Below are positions 34,066 to 41,427 of a stretch of DNA of 64,000 nt, piece after piece. Source of the DNA: WRGT01 sp964450405 (GTDB lineage Bacteria; Spirochaetota; UBA4802; UBA5550). Under the pieces are notes generated by a model. That model saw nothing but the letters and a program-made list of their open reading frames with translations, was not told the origin of the DNA and ran no database searches. The first letter of the stretch is position 1, and every line of letters begins with the position of its first letter. The translations under genes were made by a program, and so were the position numbers. The stretch covers positions 1-64,000 of the forward strand of contig CAYVCQ010000022.1 of the NCBI GenBank assembly GCA_964450405.1, written 5' to 3'.

Positions 34066-35139
34066 TTAAAAAGACCGGATAGCACGCACGTGAGTTTCTT
34101 TATCATAATCCTTGAGGCCTTCATCCAGATAGCCATCCTTGAAATATATGTAACAGGCACGTTCAAAATTGATTTCAGTCGAAGTCCAGTAATCGGCATC
34201 AGTAAGACCACCTATACTATTTTTGTATAAAGTTTTATACATCAATTTAAGTTCATCTTTTGAAGGTAAAAACCAATCTGTTTTGCCACCACCATAATAA
34301 TCAGTGCATACCTTCGCCGCATATATACCATTACCATGTGAGGATATAATCTTTTTAGTATTTGATTGACCTGTACCTATTTTTATACCAGTTGCTCCAG
34401 TTCTAATATTTTCCCCATTGTACCATCGAATCTCTGTACTCTGATCTTCAGGTGCAGCTTCCAGATAGCGCCATCCTCCGGAAGAGTTACCTTTATCAAA
34501 AAATATAAAACCACCCGCCGGACCGATATCTCCAATATTATATATTTTTTTTAAATTATTATCAGGGATATTAACATTTGTGATTGAATTACTTGAGGTA
34601 ACAGGATTTTGAGCAAAATAAAATACTGCATAGCACATAAAAGCAAAAATGGTTGCCAATACTATTTGCAAGCCATATGAGCCTTTCTTATTTTCATTTT
34701 TTACTTTGCAATATGGGCACTTGTTTACACCCTTATAATAAGTTTTCCCGCAACCAGTACAGATAGTGTTATTTGGGTTAGAATCAGTTATATGAACATC
34801 TGGCGCTTGAACACTTGTGTTATTAGTATTTTCCATTTTACAATATGGGCACTTGCCTGCACCTTTATAATAAGTTGTCCCGCAACTTAAGCATATCGTA
34901 TTATTGCCATCAACCTTGAGGATAAACTTATCGTTGGCTTGAGCTGTTAAATTCTTAGCATTACAATGCGGACACTCAATTTTTTCTTTACCATAGGGCA
35001 TTCCGCATTGAGAACAAAAATTATTATTTTCATTTGTAGTAGGTTGTTGTAATTGCACTCTTTTAAAACCACAATGAGGACAAGCTTCCAGTGTATTAGA
35101 CATATCTTTTTGACATTCCAGACATTTAGTTAAAGCCAT
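34066..35139 (-). CDS. Multi-zinc-ribbon membrane protein with DUF1566-like domain
   Basis: 357 residues. Four N-terminal ribbons in a row: CLECQ/CPHCG, CSQCG/CPHC, CLSCG/CPYC, CTGCG/CPYC. One membrane helix follows (~155-175, IVLATIFAFMCYAVFYFA), then a DUF1566 (Lcl-like) domain opening GDIGPAGGFIFFDKG with WRYLEAAP, GKTDWFLPSKDEL and YWTSTE. Topology would place ribbons in the cytoplasm and the lectin-like domain outside. First gene of a three-gene group, divergent from the XRE regulator. RBS AGGAG. Role unknown. Confidence 0.75.
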   Translation of the reverse strand: MALTKCLECQKDMSNTLEACPHCGFKRVQLQQPTTNENNNFCSQCGMPYGKEKIECPHCNAKNLTAQANDKFILKVDGNNTICLSCGTTYYKGAGKCPYCKMENTNNTSVQAPDVHITDSNPNNTICTGCGKTYYKGVNKCPYCKVKNENKKGSYGLQIVLATIFAFMCYAVFYFAQNPVTSSNSITNVNIPDNNLKKIYNIGDIGPAGGFIFFDKGNSSGGWRYLEAAPEDQSTEIRWYNGENIRTGATGIKIGTGQSNTKKIISSHGNGIYAAKVCTDYYGGGKTDWFLPSKDELKLMYKTLYKNSIGGLTDADYWTSTEINFERACYIYFKDGYLDEGLKDYDKETHVRAIRSF

Positions 35140-35170
35140 ATGAACTCCTGAAAATTTAATTATATTTTTG

Positions 35171-35258
35171 TATTCTAATAGAGCGGATTTAACCAGTAAT
35201 ATTATCCTATTAGAATATAAATATCAATAAAGTCAAACCAAAATCCACCTATTGGATA
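35171..35258. promoter_or_regulatory. Candidate XRE operators in divergent promoter region
   Basis: TATTCTAATAG (35171-35181) and its perfect inverse CTATTAGAATA (35207-35217) lie between the divergent starts. A third related half-site, CCTATTGGATAA, is at 35247-35258. Sites like these would let the adjacent XRE protein control both directions. Confidence 0.5.
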
Positions 35259-35305
35259 ATTCAAATAAATAAAAAAAGGTGCATTATGTTCTAAATGGTG
35301 GTTTT

Positions 35306-35641
35306 ATGTTTGATATTAGAAGTATTCTTGGTGGAAATATAAAAATATTGAGAAAGAGAGATAAATTAACTCAAGAGCAACTTTCAGAAAAGATTGGATG
35401 TAGCCTTAATCATCTTGCTAATATTGAAATAGGTAATAAGTATCCAAGTCCGGAACTTCTATCAACGATAGCAGACCAGCTTAATGTTACTCCATCAGAA
35501 TTATTTAAAACACAAAATAATGAATCGATTGAAGCCGTTCTTGAAGAAGTATTAGAAATTTTAGATAATCAAAATAGGCAAACCCGAGAATCAGTTAAGT
35601 CACTGATTGAGATAAGGCGGGGTGCTAATACCGATAAATGA
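35306..35641 (+). CDS. XRE-family regulator
   Basis: About 111 residues. N-terminal HTH_3: IRSILGGNIKILRKRDKLTQEQLSEKIGCSLNHLANIEIGNKYPSPE in register, then a helical tail (EAVLEEVLEILDNQ) that may dimerise. ATG at 35306 (MFDIRSI) has GGTGG upstream; a GTG at 35279 is the alternative. Divergent from the zinc-ribbon/lipoprotein genes, with inverted repeats in the shared promoter region. Confidence 0.85.
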   Translation: MFDIRSILGGNIKILRKRDKLTQEQLSEKIGCSLNHLANIEIGNKYPSPELLSTIADQLNVTPSELFKTQNNESIEAVLEEVLEILDNQNRQTRESVKSLIEIRRGANTDK

Positions 35642-35923
35642 TATTTCAGTTTTTACTTATTGCCAGGAATCCTTTCTGTCTTTAGATGAATATCTCTTTT
35701 TATAGAGTAAGAGAATCCCGCAAAACCTGAAATTTCAAAATTAGTAACTTTGATGTTTGGCGCGTTGGTTTATATAAAGTTGTACTCAGCACCGTTCAGG
35801 TTATACGGGGTTAAAAATATCGGGATTACTTCTTACTTTGCCAACTATTTCGGGAATAAATTAAATAAATACCTGTCAATTAAAACAAAGCAAAAAAAGA
35901 AAAACGACTGGGGGCGGGATTTT

Positions 35924-36562
35924 TTAATGCGGGTTATACATACTATTGAAATAATTTGATAATTTTGATCTATCATCGGTTAAATTGAAAAAGGAGCATA
36001 CTTCTAAAATTTCCTTTTTATTAGAATCAGTTAATCTTTTAATACGCTCAATTGGTCGCAACATTGGTGTTGTCTCACTTTCATCTAAACCAATTTTTAT
36101 GAATCCGTTTTTTTTATAAAAACCAATAGCCTTTTTTTTTGAATCAACTGTAAGCATGTTGCATCCGACATCTGTTTGAAGAATGAATGATTTTATCATT
36201 GCTAATTGAATCAATATTGACCCATAATTGTTTCCACAATGTTTTGTGTCTGTTGCAAGTCTTGCAATTTTTAATGTTGGGATAGAAAAAGAAAAGTTTT
36301 CACTTAAATTAGCGTGGTTTTTGTATGAATCATATTTTTCTTTATTTTCATCTGATATAGTTTCCATCGTTAAAGTTATGTAAGATAAAATTTCCTCATT
36401 TTTAACTAATAAATATGTTTTTGATGTGGAAGTTGTTATTGAATGATTATAAGAAAACCTTTTTAAATAATCATTCAAATCTTTTGATTCGCTTGTAAAG
36501 GTATGAGCGAGGGATTCAATTTTTGAGCGAGAGTAAGTTGATATGTCTACTAAGGATGGCAA
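35924..36562 (-). CDS. GNAT acetyltransferase, probable toxin
   Basis: 212 residues. The GNAT core is KIARLATDTKHCGNNYGSILIQLA (beta4 and acetyl-CoA loop) and GCNMLTVDSKKKAIGFYKKNGF (beta5 to beta6). This is the layout of TacT/AtaT-type toxins that acetylate aminoacyl-tRNA. A ~60-residue C-terminal extension is unusual. The start is TTG at 36562, with no Shine-Dalgarno, 11 bases after the small gene upstream; coupling to that gene is likely. A 12-bp inverted repeat spans the start (36542-36598). Confidence 0.7.
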   Translation of the reverse strand: MPSLVDISTYSRSKIESLAHTFTSESKDLNDYLKRFSYNHSITTSTSKTYLLVKNEEILSYITLTMETISDENKEKYDSYKNHANLSENFSFSIPTLKIARLATDTKHCGNNYGSILIQLAMIKSFILQTDVGCNMLTVDSKKKAIGFYKKNGFIKIGLDESETTPMLRPIERIKRLTDSNKKEILEVCSFFNLTDDRSKLSNYFNSMYNPH

Positions 36563-36598
36563 TTTGTTTTTTACTATACATTTTGTTTAGTAGACATA
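36542..36598 (-). promoter_or_regulatory. mRNA hairpin spanning antitoxin stop and toxin start
   Basis: TATGTCTACTAA (36542-36553) and TTAGTAGACATA (36587-36598) are exact inverse copies. In the transcript the loop (33 bases) holds the antitoxin stop codon and the toxin TTG start. This could hide the toxin start from ribosomes unless the upstream gene is translated. Confidence 0.55.
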
Positions 36599-36756
36599 AT
36601 AAGACGAACTTTTTCAACATTTTTAGAAAAAAGATTCATAGATTTTTTTTGTTCATGTTCATTATCACTATACTTTAAGACAATGTCTCTTTCTTCATCG
36701 GATACAATCCATGAACTGAACGGTTTGTTATCCGGGTTAGTATAAATTACAGCCAT
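36574..36756 (-). CDS. Small putative antitoxin of the GNAT pair
   Basis: 60 residues, MAVIYTNPDNKPFSSWIVSDEERD at the N-terminus and a Lys-rich helix at the C-terminus (SMNLFSKNVEKVRLIM). It does not show the DUF1778 ribbon-helix-helix pattern of usual TacA partners, so family is unknown. AAGGAGG, ten bases before the ATG, is one of the strongest RBSs in the window, as expected for an antitoxin made in excess. It lies 11 bases upstream of the GNAT gene. Confidence 0.6.
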   Translation of the reverse strand: MAVIYTNPDNKPFSSWIVSDEERDIVLKYSDNEHEQKKSMNLFSKNVEKVRLIMSTKQNV

Positions 36757-36863
36757 AGTTGTACCTCCTTATGAATTTCTTATATGACCAAAGTATTAAA
36801 CAAAATTATCGAAGTCAATATTTAATTGATCGGTATGTAGCAAATTATAATTTAAATTTTATT

Positions 36864-36885
36864 TTTATCTGACACTTGTCTGACA
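36864..36885. promoter_or_regulatory. Integrase arm-type repeats, right
   Basis: TTTATCTGACA (36864-36874) and GTCTGACA (36878-36885) lie about 45 bases inside attR. They match the tandem GTTTATCTGACA sites next to the integrase gene on the left. Confidence 0.55.
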
Positions 36886-36921
36886 GGATGATATAATTTG
36901 AATGTTTAATATTTAGTAGGC

Positions 36922-36946
36922 AAAAAAAACCCTGAAATAATCAGGG
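36922..36946 (-). terminator. tRNA-Gly terminator
   Basis: CCCTG-ATTATTT-CAGGG then eight T residues on the minus strand, immediately past the tRNA 3' end. The hairpin is also duplicated in attL. Confidence 0.85.
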
Positions 36947-36999
36947 CTTTTATGAGCGGGTAGCGGGAATCGAACCCGCGTAGTTAGCTTGGAAGGCTA
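36930..36999 (-). other. attR within intact tRNA-Gly
   Basis: Second copy of the 70-bp direct repeat. It supplies the 3' half of the working tRNA and its terminator stem, so integration preserved tRNA function. Confidence 0.9.
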
Positions 37000-37025
37000 A
37001 AGTTCTACCATTGAACTACACCCGC
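36955..37025 (-). tRNA. tRNA-Gly (anticodon UCC)
   Basis: 71-nt cloverleaf on the minus strand. Acceptor stem GCGGGTG/TACCCGC, D arm GTTCAATGGTAGAAC, anticodon stem TTAGC/GCTAA with loop CTTCCAA (anticodon TCC), and T arm GCGGG-TTCGATT-CCCGC. CCA is not encoded. The 3' half is the integration site of the 7.5-kb element. A likely promoter (TTGACT, 17 bases, TTTAGT) lies at 37040-37068. Confidence 0.95.
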
Positions 37026-37039
37026 GACAACTGAAAATG

Positions 37040-37068
37040 ACTAAATATTTTTATGCCGTTTGAGTCAA
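37040..37068 (-). promoter_or_regulatory. Probable tRNA-Gly promoter
   Basis: On the minus strand TTGACT (37068-37063) precedes TTTAGT (37045-37040) with 17-base spacing, 15 bases before the tRNA 5' end. Confidence 0.5.
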
Positions 37069-37185
37069 GGAAAATAAAAAATATTTTCCAATTTTTTCAC
37101 TCCCCGGGCAATTCCTTGGTTTTTTATTTACACAAGGCTATGATTCTATAGATTTACAGAATAACTACTATGCGTTGATATTTAT

Positions 37186-38256
37186 TTATTTTTTAATAAA
37201 CATCTCGAGTTCTCTTACGCGTTCTTCTGTTGAGGGGTGTGTTGAGATATAATTGAAAAACTTTTGATTTTTTTCTGAAGAGTTCCGTTTGGTGAAGTCT
37301 GATTCAATTTTTGTTAGAATATTTGCCAGCAAAAGAGGTGAAAGATTATTCTCTGTGAGTACTCTGGCAGCATATCTGTCGGCAATTCGTTCGAAATCCC
37401 GTGAATATCCGGATTCTAATATCCATCCGGTCAGTGCCCCTGCAATAGTACTTACATCACCGATATATACTGCAATAAATGCCGCTATTGCGGAATTATG
37501 AATAACCTGTCTCAGGGAATGCCGGTATGCCACATGCCCTGCTTCATGAGAGTATACTGCAATGAGCTCATCATTGCTCTTTGCAATTTCAACAAGATGG
37601 TCAAGAATCAATATTGTACCGTCCGGAAGAGCAAAGGCATTTGCTCCTAGAATATCGCTTTTTCGGAATATAACTTTTACAGTCATTTCTTTTTGTTCGG
37701 GCAGTTTTATTCTTTTTAAATCTGATATAATACTTTCCTGTTTTTTAGATGAAAATCCGGAAGGGAAAATCCATTTTCCGTCAAGTGAATCTATTGAACT
37801 GCTTGTAATATAGGAAAGTACCGGTTGGGGCACCCTGTATGCAATGATCTCTGCGGCAAAGGGGAGTCCCCAGCGATATCCTGCTGCGAGCAGGATAAGT
37901 AGCATGATAAATGCAATACTGATAGTTCTCAGACTCCCCTGAATCCACGATGAAAAAGATTCCCTGTAACCCGCAGCGGACAGTTTTTTCCTGAGAGAAG
38001 CGCTATCTTCTATCTCGCAGTATGCGCCATCTTTGAACTTTATCAGTCGGCTGGTTCCGGCAAATGGTTCACTCACGGAAATACCGGCAACAGGTTCCTC
38101 CCGGGAGATGCCATCACCCTCAACAAAGCAGGTTAATATGTAAAGATAGAGTTTCACATTATACCGGGTGCTTGTCTTTCCGTCAAAATACAGGCAGGGA
38201 AAGCCTTCTCCGGGCTTGTATCCTTCGTCAGAACGAGATGTCAAGATCAAAGGCAC
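37186..38256 (-). CDS. M48-family metallopeptidase, membrane-anchored
   Basis: About 356 residues. A globular N-terminal part is followed by a membrane helix (~110-130, TISIAFIMLLILLAAGY) and an M48 domain with zinc motif HEAGH and a third ligand region RIADRYAARVL. GTG at 38256 has GAGGAG seven bases upstream and is preferred over an ATG at 38298. It overlaps the DUF898 gene by 29 bases. Such peptidases (HtpX/LoiP-like) handle misfolded membrane or envelope proteins; pairing with YjgN-type proteins is recurrent. Confidence 0.85.
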   Translation of the reverse strand: MPLILTSRSDEGYKPGEGFPCLYFDGKTSTRYNVKLYLYILTCFVEGDGISREEPVAGISVSEPFAGTSRLIKFKDGAYCEIEDSASLRKKLSAAGYRESFSSWIQGSLRTISIAFIMLLILLAAGYRWGLPFAAEIIAYRVPQPVLSYITSSSIDSLDGKWIFPSGFSSKKQESIISDLKRIKLPEQKEMTVKVIFRKSDILGANAFALPDGTILILDHLVEIAKSNDELIAVYSHEAGHVAYRHSLRQVIHNSAIAAFIAVYIGDVSTIAGALTGWILESGYSRDFERIADRYAARVLTENNLSPLLLANILTKIESDFTKRNSSEKNQKFFNYISTHPSTEERVRELEMFIKK

Positions 38257-39289
38257 TTGAAATCTCCTCAGCTGCTGCTCCCACCTGGGGTGATGCATCA
38301 GCTATAAAACCATTCAGTCCATCATGAGCAATCACGGAAAGATTATTCATCCTGAATCTGATAATATTAATGAATGCCCATGGCCAGTAAAAACCCAGGG
38401 TTAGCACGGTGAGTAGGAAGTTTACTACGATTATCTTCAGGTAGCCCCATACTGTCAGGACTGATCGGAATCGCGAAGTACTTATAGTTGCGTTGTTCCA
38501 TATCAGGTTTGTGATTTTAGTTTTATAAAACGGAAGAATTATGATTAAAAGGAAAAAATAAATTATGATTGGAATAAATGACATCATCCACTTACTGTTG
38601 CCGCCGATCTGCATCACTGCTATTACTGCCACTAAGAAGCAGACGCATAAGATTATAATTGCGAAAAAGGCCAGCAGCATCTGAAGAAATATTTTATAAA
38701 CGCTGCCAAGTGTAATATTAAGCGAAAACCGGGATTCTCCAAAAAAGGTATTATCAAATAGAAACTTCTTGAGTTTGCGTACCATTGCAGGGTAGCCTAT
38801 ACCCAGAGTGATACCAGCCCAGAGCCCGTATGCATAAATGCATTCAGCCGCTTGCCCAATGCTCCCCTTGAATCTAAAGTGTATACCCCGCCAGCTGCTG
38901 TTTCTCATGTTGAAAGCAAGTGAACGGACTATGAGCCATGGCAATGCAGCTAAAAATAGTCCCAGCACTATAAAGTACATTATCAAATTAACCTTAGGCA
39001 GGACGTTGAGGGCAAAAATCAGCAGTACCATTATTATTCTTCCTTTGAGTATCGCGATAGGTGTTCCGTGATATTCAAAACCGGAATTATCAAGCTTAAC
39101 GCTCCGGTAGATATATTGATTTAATCTTACTTTTGCCCAAGCTGAATAAATTCCAAAAGTCAGGATAGTCAGCAGCATGTTGACTATCCATATTTTAAAA
39201 TATTCTTGTCCGGAACCGGTAAACTCGAATTGATAGATTTCAGGTTCTGATAAAGATTGTTCCGCGGTTAACTCCTGCTGTATTGCCAT
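38228..39289 (-). CDS. DUF898 (YjgN-like) membrane protein
   Basis: 353 residues with six to eight membrane helices. The N-terminal signature YQFEFTGSGQEYFKIWIVN and the repeated FGIYSAWAKVR and GFYWPWAFINI motifs identify the DUF898/YjgN family, whose function is unknown. The upstream ATG follows an A/T-rich leader. It is the first gene of a two-gene operon with the M48 peptidase. Confidence 0.88.
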   Translation of the reverse strand: MAIQQELTAEQSLSEPEIYQFEFTGSGQEYFKIWIVNMLLTILTFGIYSAWAKVRLNQYIYRSVKLDNSGFEYHGTPIAILKGRIIMVLLIFALNVLPKVNLIMYFIVLGLFLAALPWLIVRSLAFNMRNSSWRGIHFRFKGSIGQAAECIYAYGLWAGITLGIGYPAMVRKLKKFLFDNTFFGESRFSLNITLGSVYKIFLQMLLAFFAIIILCVCFLVAVIAVMQIGGNSKWMMSFIPIIIYFFLLIIILPFYKTKITNLIWNNATISTSRFRSVLTVWGYLKIIVVNFLLTVLTLGFYWPWAFINIIRFRMNNLSVIAHDGLNGFIADASPQVGAAAEEISSAFDLDISF

Positions 39290-39703
39290 TTATTACACCC
39301 TCTTTTATACATATCCAAAGGCTCGAATATTATATGGAGTTTTAAAAAAACAAGCCCTTTTTGCAATCAGGCATGTTTTTGCTGTTCTTAAGCTGCTACT
39401 ATGTAATATTTGCCGAACAATTCGTATGTCTGAGTATCCGGAAATGCTTTTCCGGATATTTTCTATAATTCTGATTCAATTGGATTAGGCTCTGACCCTC
39501 TGCTTCTTCCGAGTCCCGCTCCAGATGGTTTGGTTGATTTTATGGAAATTCAATGTATCGGCACAAACTCTAGCAATATTTAATCTATTTTTCCCAAAAA
39601 TCCTTTTTATTTGTTGACATTTGACGGTAATTTGGTAGAAAGTGGGGAAACGTGGTGATAAATGTTGAATTTATACCGCTCACGGGGTTAAAAGTAAAAT
39701 TAT
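39290..39703. other. Region upstream of the dcw cluster
   Basis: No gene is supported. It holds a hairpin TATCCGGAAA-TGCT-TTTCCGGATA (39435-39458) followed by TTTTCT, which may stop transcription entering from upstream. The dcw promoter and MraZ boxes follow at 39614-39657. Confidence 0.6.
39614..39657 (+). promoter_or_regulatory. dcw promoter and MraZ boxes
   Basis: TTGACA (39614-39619) and TAGAAA (39636-39641) make a promoter with a 16-base spacer. Three TGG repeats follow in 10-bp register: TGGTA (39633), TGGGG (39643), TGGTG (39653), each separated by five bases. MraZ is known to bind TGGGN repeats spaced by five bases, so this is its likely autoregulatory operator. Confidence 0.7.
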
Positions 39704-40141
39704 ATGTTTATGGGCGAATATTCACCGGCACTCGATGAAAAGGGGAGAGTTGCAATCCCTGTGAAGTTGAGAAAGGCCTTCGGAGAGGAGGCTTCTATGG
39801 AGAAGCTGGTGGTTACCCATGGATTTGATAAGTGCCTCATGGCTTTTCGTGAAGAGGAGTGGAAGGTGTTTGTTGAAACAAAGCTTATGCCTCTTTCGCA
39901 GAGCGATCCTAAAAACAGGATGAGTGTAAGGTTTCTTATCGGTGGAGCCAGTGAGTGCGAGCTTGATAAACAGGGTAGAATGGTAATTCCATCCTACCTC
40001 CTGAAATATGCAGAAATCGAAAGTGATGTTATAATTCTGGGGCTTAGCAATAAAATTGAGATCTGGTCAAAAGAGGTTTATGAAAACTACAAGCCTGAGG
40101 GAAGCGCACTTGAATCCTTCGCAAATGACCTGGGATTTTAA
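39704..40141 (+). CDS. mraZ: Transcriptional regulator MraZ
   Basis: 145 residues with two AbrB-like repeats. The family opening FMGEYSPALDEKGRVAIPVKLRK and the second repeat ECELDKQGRMVIPSYLLKYA are clear. It forms ring-shaped oligomers that bind TGG repeats upstream of the dcw operon. First gene of the cluster, with matching boxes 46-71 bases before it. 15 bases before rsmH. Confidence 0.95.
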   Translation: MFMGEYSPALDEKGRVAIPVKLRKAFGEEASMEKLVVTHGFDKCLMAFREEEWKVFVETKLMPLSQSDPKNRMSVRFLIGGASECELDKQGRMVIPSYLLKYAEIESDVIILGLSNKIEIWSKEVYENYKPEGSALESFANDLGF

Positions 40142-40156
40142 GGGCTGTATAAGCTG

Positions 40157-41140
40157 ATGAGACATAATCTGAAGCCGGATGAATTCTTTAATCCTGCATA
40201 TATTCACAAGCCGATTTTATGGCGGGAGATCGCTGATTTTATAAAAGGTTCTTTGAAAATGGGAGCGGGGCATCTGGCTGACTGCACTCTGGGAGAGGGG
40301 GGACACACTGAACTCCTTCTTAATATGTTTCCGGAACTTACTGTAACCGGATTTGAAAGAGACAGCAACATTCTGGAAAGAGCAAAGGAAAGACTATCAG
40401 GTTTTGGGAAAAGAATTTCCTTTGTTAACGATAATTTTTCATCAATGGCAGATTACTTTGAGGGTACAAAAAAGCCCGATTATATACTTTATGATTTTGG
40501 AATCTCCTCATATCATTTTGAAAAAAGCGGCAAGGGTTTTACTTTCTCTGCTGATGAGCCGCTTGATATGAGTCTCGACGGTGAAGGTTTAAATGCATGG
40601 CATGTTATAAACAAATATCCGGTGCGGGAGCTTGAAAGAGTTTTTAAGGAGTACGGCGAGGAGAACTGGGCTGCGCATATAGCGAAGATTATTGTTGAGA
40701 GAAGGGCGCTGGAGCCGGTGAATACTACGGCACAGCTTGCAAATATAGTTTTAGCTGCAATTCCAAAACATTTTCATGTTAAAAATATTCACCCTGCCAC
40801 GAGAATTTTTCAGGGTGTAAGAATTGAGGTTAACAGAGAGCTTCAGTCTATTGAAGAGGGTCTTAAAGGCGGATTTAAAGTTCTGGAGAACGATGGAGTG
40901 ATGATGGCTATTTCGTTTCACTCTCTTGAAGACAGAATCGTTAAGAATTTTTTCAGAAGAATGAAGGATGGATGTCTCTGCACTGCAGAGCCTCAGCACT
41001 GTTTGTGCATGAACAAGCCGTTTATAAAGGTCTTAACAAAAAAACCGCTAGAGGCTGATGAGGACGAAGTGAGCTGGAATTACAGATCAAGAAGCGCAAA
41101 GCTCCGGGCAGCGGTAAAACTGAGGGATATCTCTAAATGA
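40157..41140 (+). CDS. rsmH: 16S rRNA (cytosine-1402-N4)-methyltransferase RsmH
   Basis: 327 residues, also called MraW. SAM-binding motif LADCTLGEGGHTELLL near the N-terminus, YDFGISSYH, the AWHVINKYP motif, and HPATRIFQGVRIEVN in the C-terminal part are family signatures. ATGA overlap with ftsL. Housekeeping rRNA modification gene in its normal dcw position. Confidence 0.96.
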   Translation: MRHNLKPDEFFNPAYIHKPILWREIADFIKGSLKMGAGHLADCTLGEGGHTELLLNMFPELTVTGFERDSNILERAKERLSGFGKRISFVNDNFSSMADYFEGTKKPDYILYDFGISSYHFEKSGKGFTFSADEPLDMSLDGEGLNAWHVINKYPVRELERVFKEYGEENWAAHIAKIIVERRALEPVNTTAQLANIVLAAIPKHFHVKNIHPATRIFQGVRIEVNRELQSIEEGLKGGFKVLENDGVMMAISFHSLEDRIVKNFFRRMKDGCLCTAEPQHCLCMNKPFIKVLTKKPLEADEDEVSWNYRSRSAKLRAAVKLRDISK

Positions 41141-41427
41141 AATATTTTTCCATAGTTTTAATGATAAGCTTCTTCGTTGTTTTCTATGTCTGGCAGAATA
41201 TAGAGATGATGAAGATGAAAATGGATTATAAAAAGCTTATTAAAACTGCGCAGGAAGTTACTGTTGTTAATGATAAATTGAAGTTTGAATTTGAGAGACT
41301 TAGAAGCTTCCGTTCTATAGAAGCCGGTGCTGAAAAAAACAATCTCAAAGTATTAGGGCCGGCAGATCTTATTGTAATAAAAATTGATGAAGGCAGCAGA
41401 AACGTGAAGAAAGATGAAACAAAATGA
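41137..41427 (+). CDS. ftsL: Cell division protein FtsL-like
   Basis: 96 residues. One membrane helix (~4-19, IVLMISFFVVFYVWQ) followed by a coiled-coil stretch with leucine heptads (LKFEFERLRS). Identified mainly by size, topology and place between rsmH and murE; FtsL sequences diverge widely. ATGA overlaps on both sides (rsmH and murE) show tight coupling. The usual neighbour ftsI is missing. Confidence 0.75.
   Translation: MKYFSIVLMISFFVVFYVWQNIEMMKMKMDYKKLIKTAQEVTVVNDKLKFEFERLRSFRSIEAGAEKNNLKVLGPADLIVIKIDEGSRNVKKDETK

Larger units (their letters stand above)
29467..36999. mobile_element. 7.5-kb integrative element in tRNA-Gly
   Basis: Bounded by a 70-bp perfect direct repeat at 29467-29536 and 36930-36999, covering the 3' part of tRNA-Gly plus its terminator hairpin. 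The intact tRNA is on the right. A tyrosine recombinase gene is the first gene inside attL, followed by an excisionase-like gene. Arm-type repeats lie near both ends. Internal genes are more AT-rich than the flanks. Cargo: unknown protein, zinc-ribbon/lipoprotein group, XRE regulator and a GNAT toxin-antitoxin pair. No capsid, tail or conjugation gene is present, so it is a satellite or genomic islet. Confidence 0.9.

Noticed and set aside
35750..35959. 69-codon ORF on the plus strand
   Set aside because: No ribosome-binding site, no domain, low-complexity Lys tail, and it overlaps the end of the GNAT gene on the other strand.
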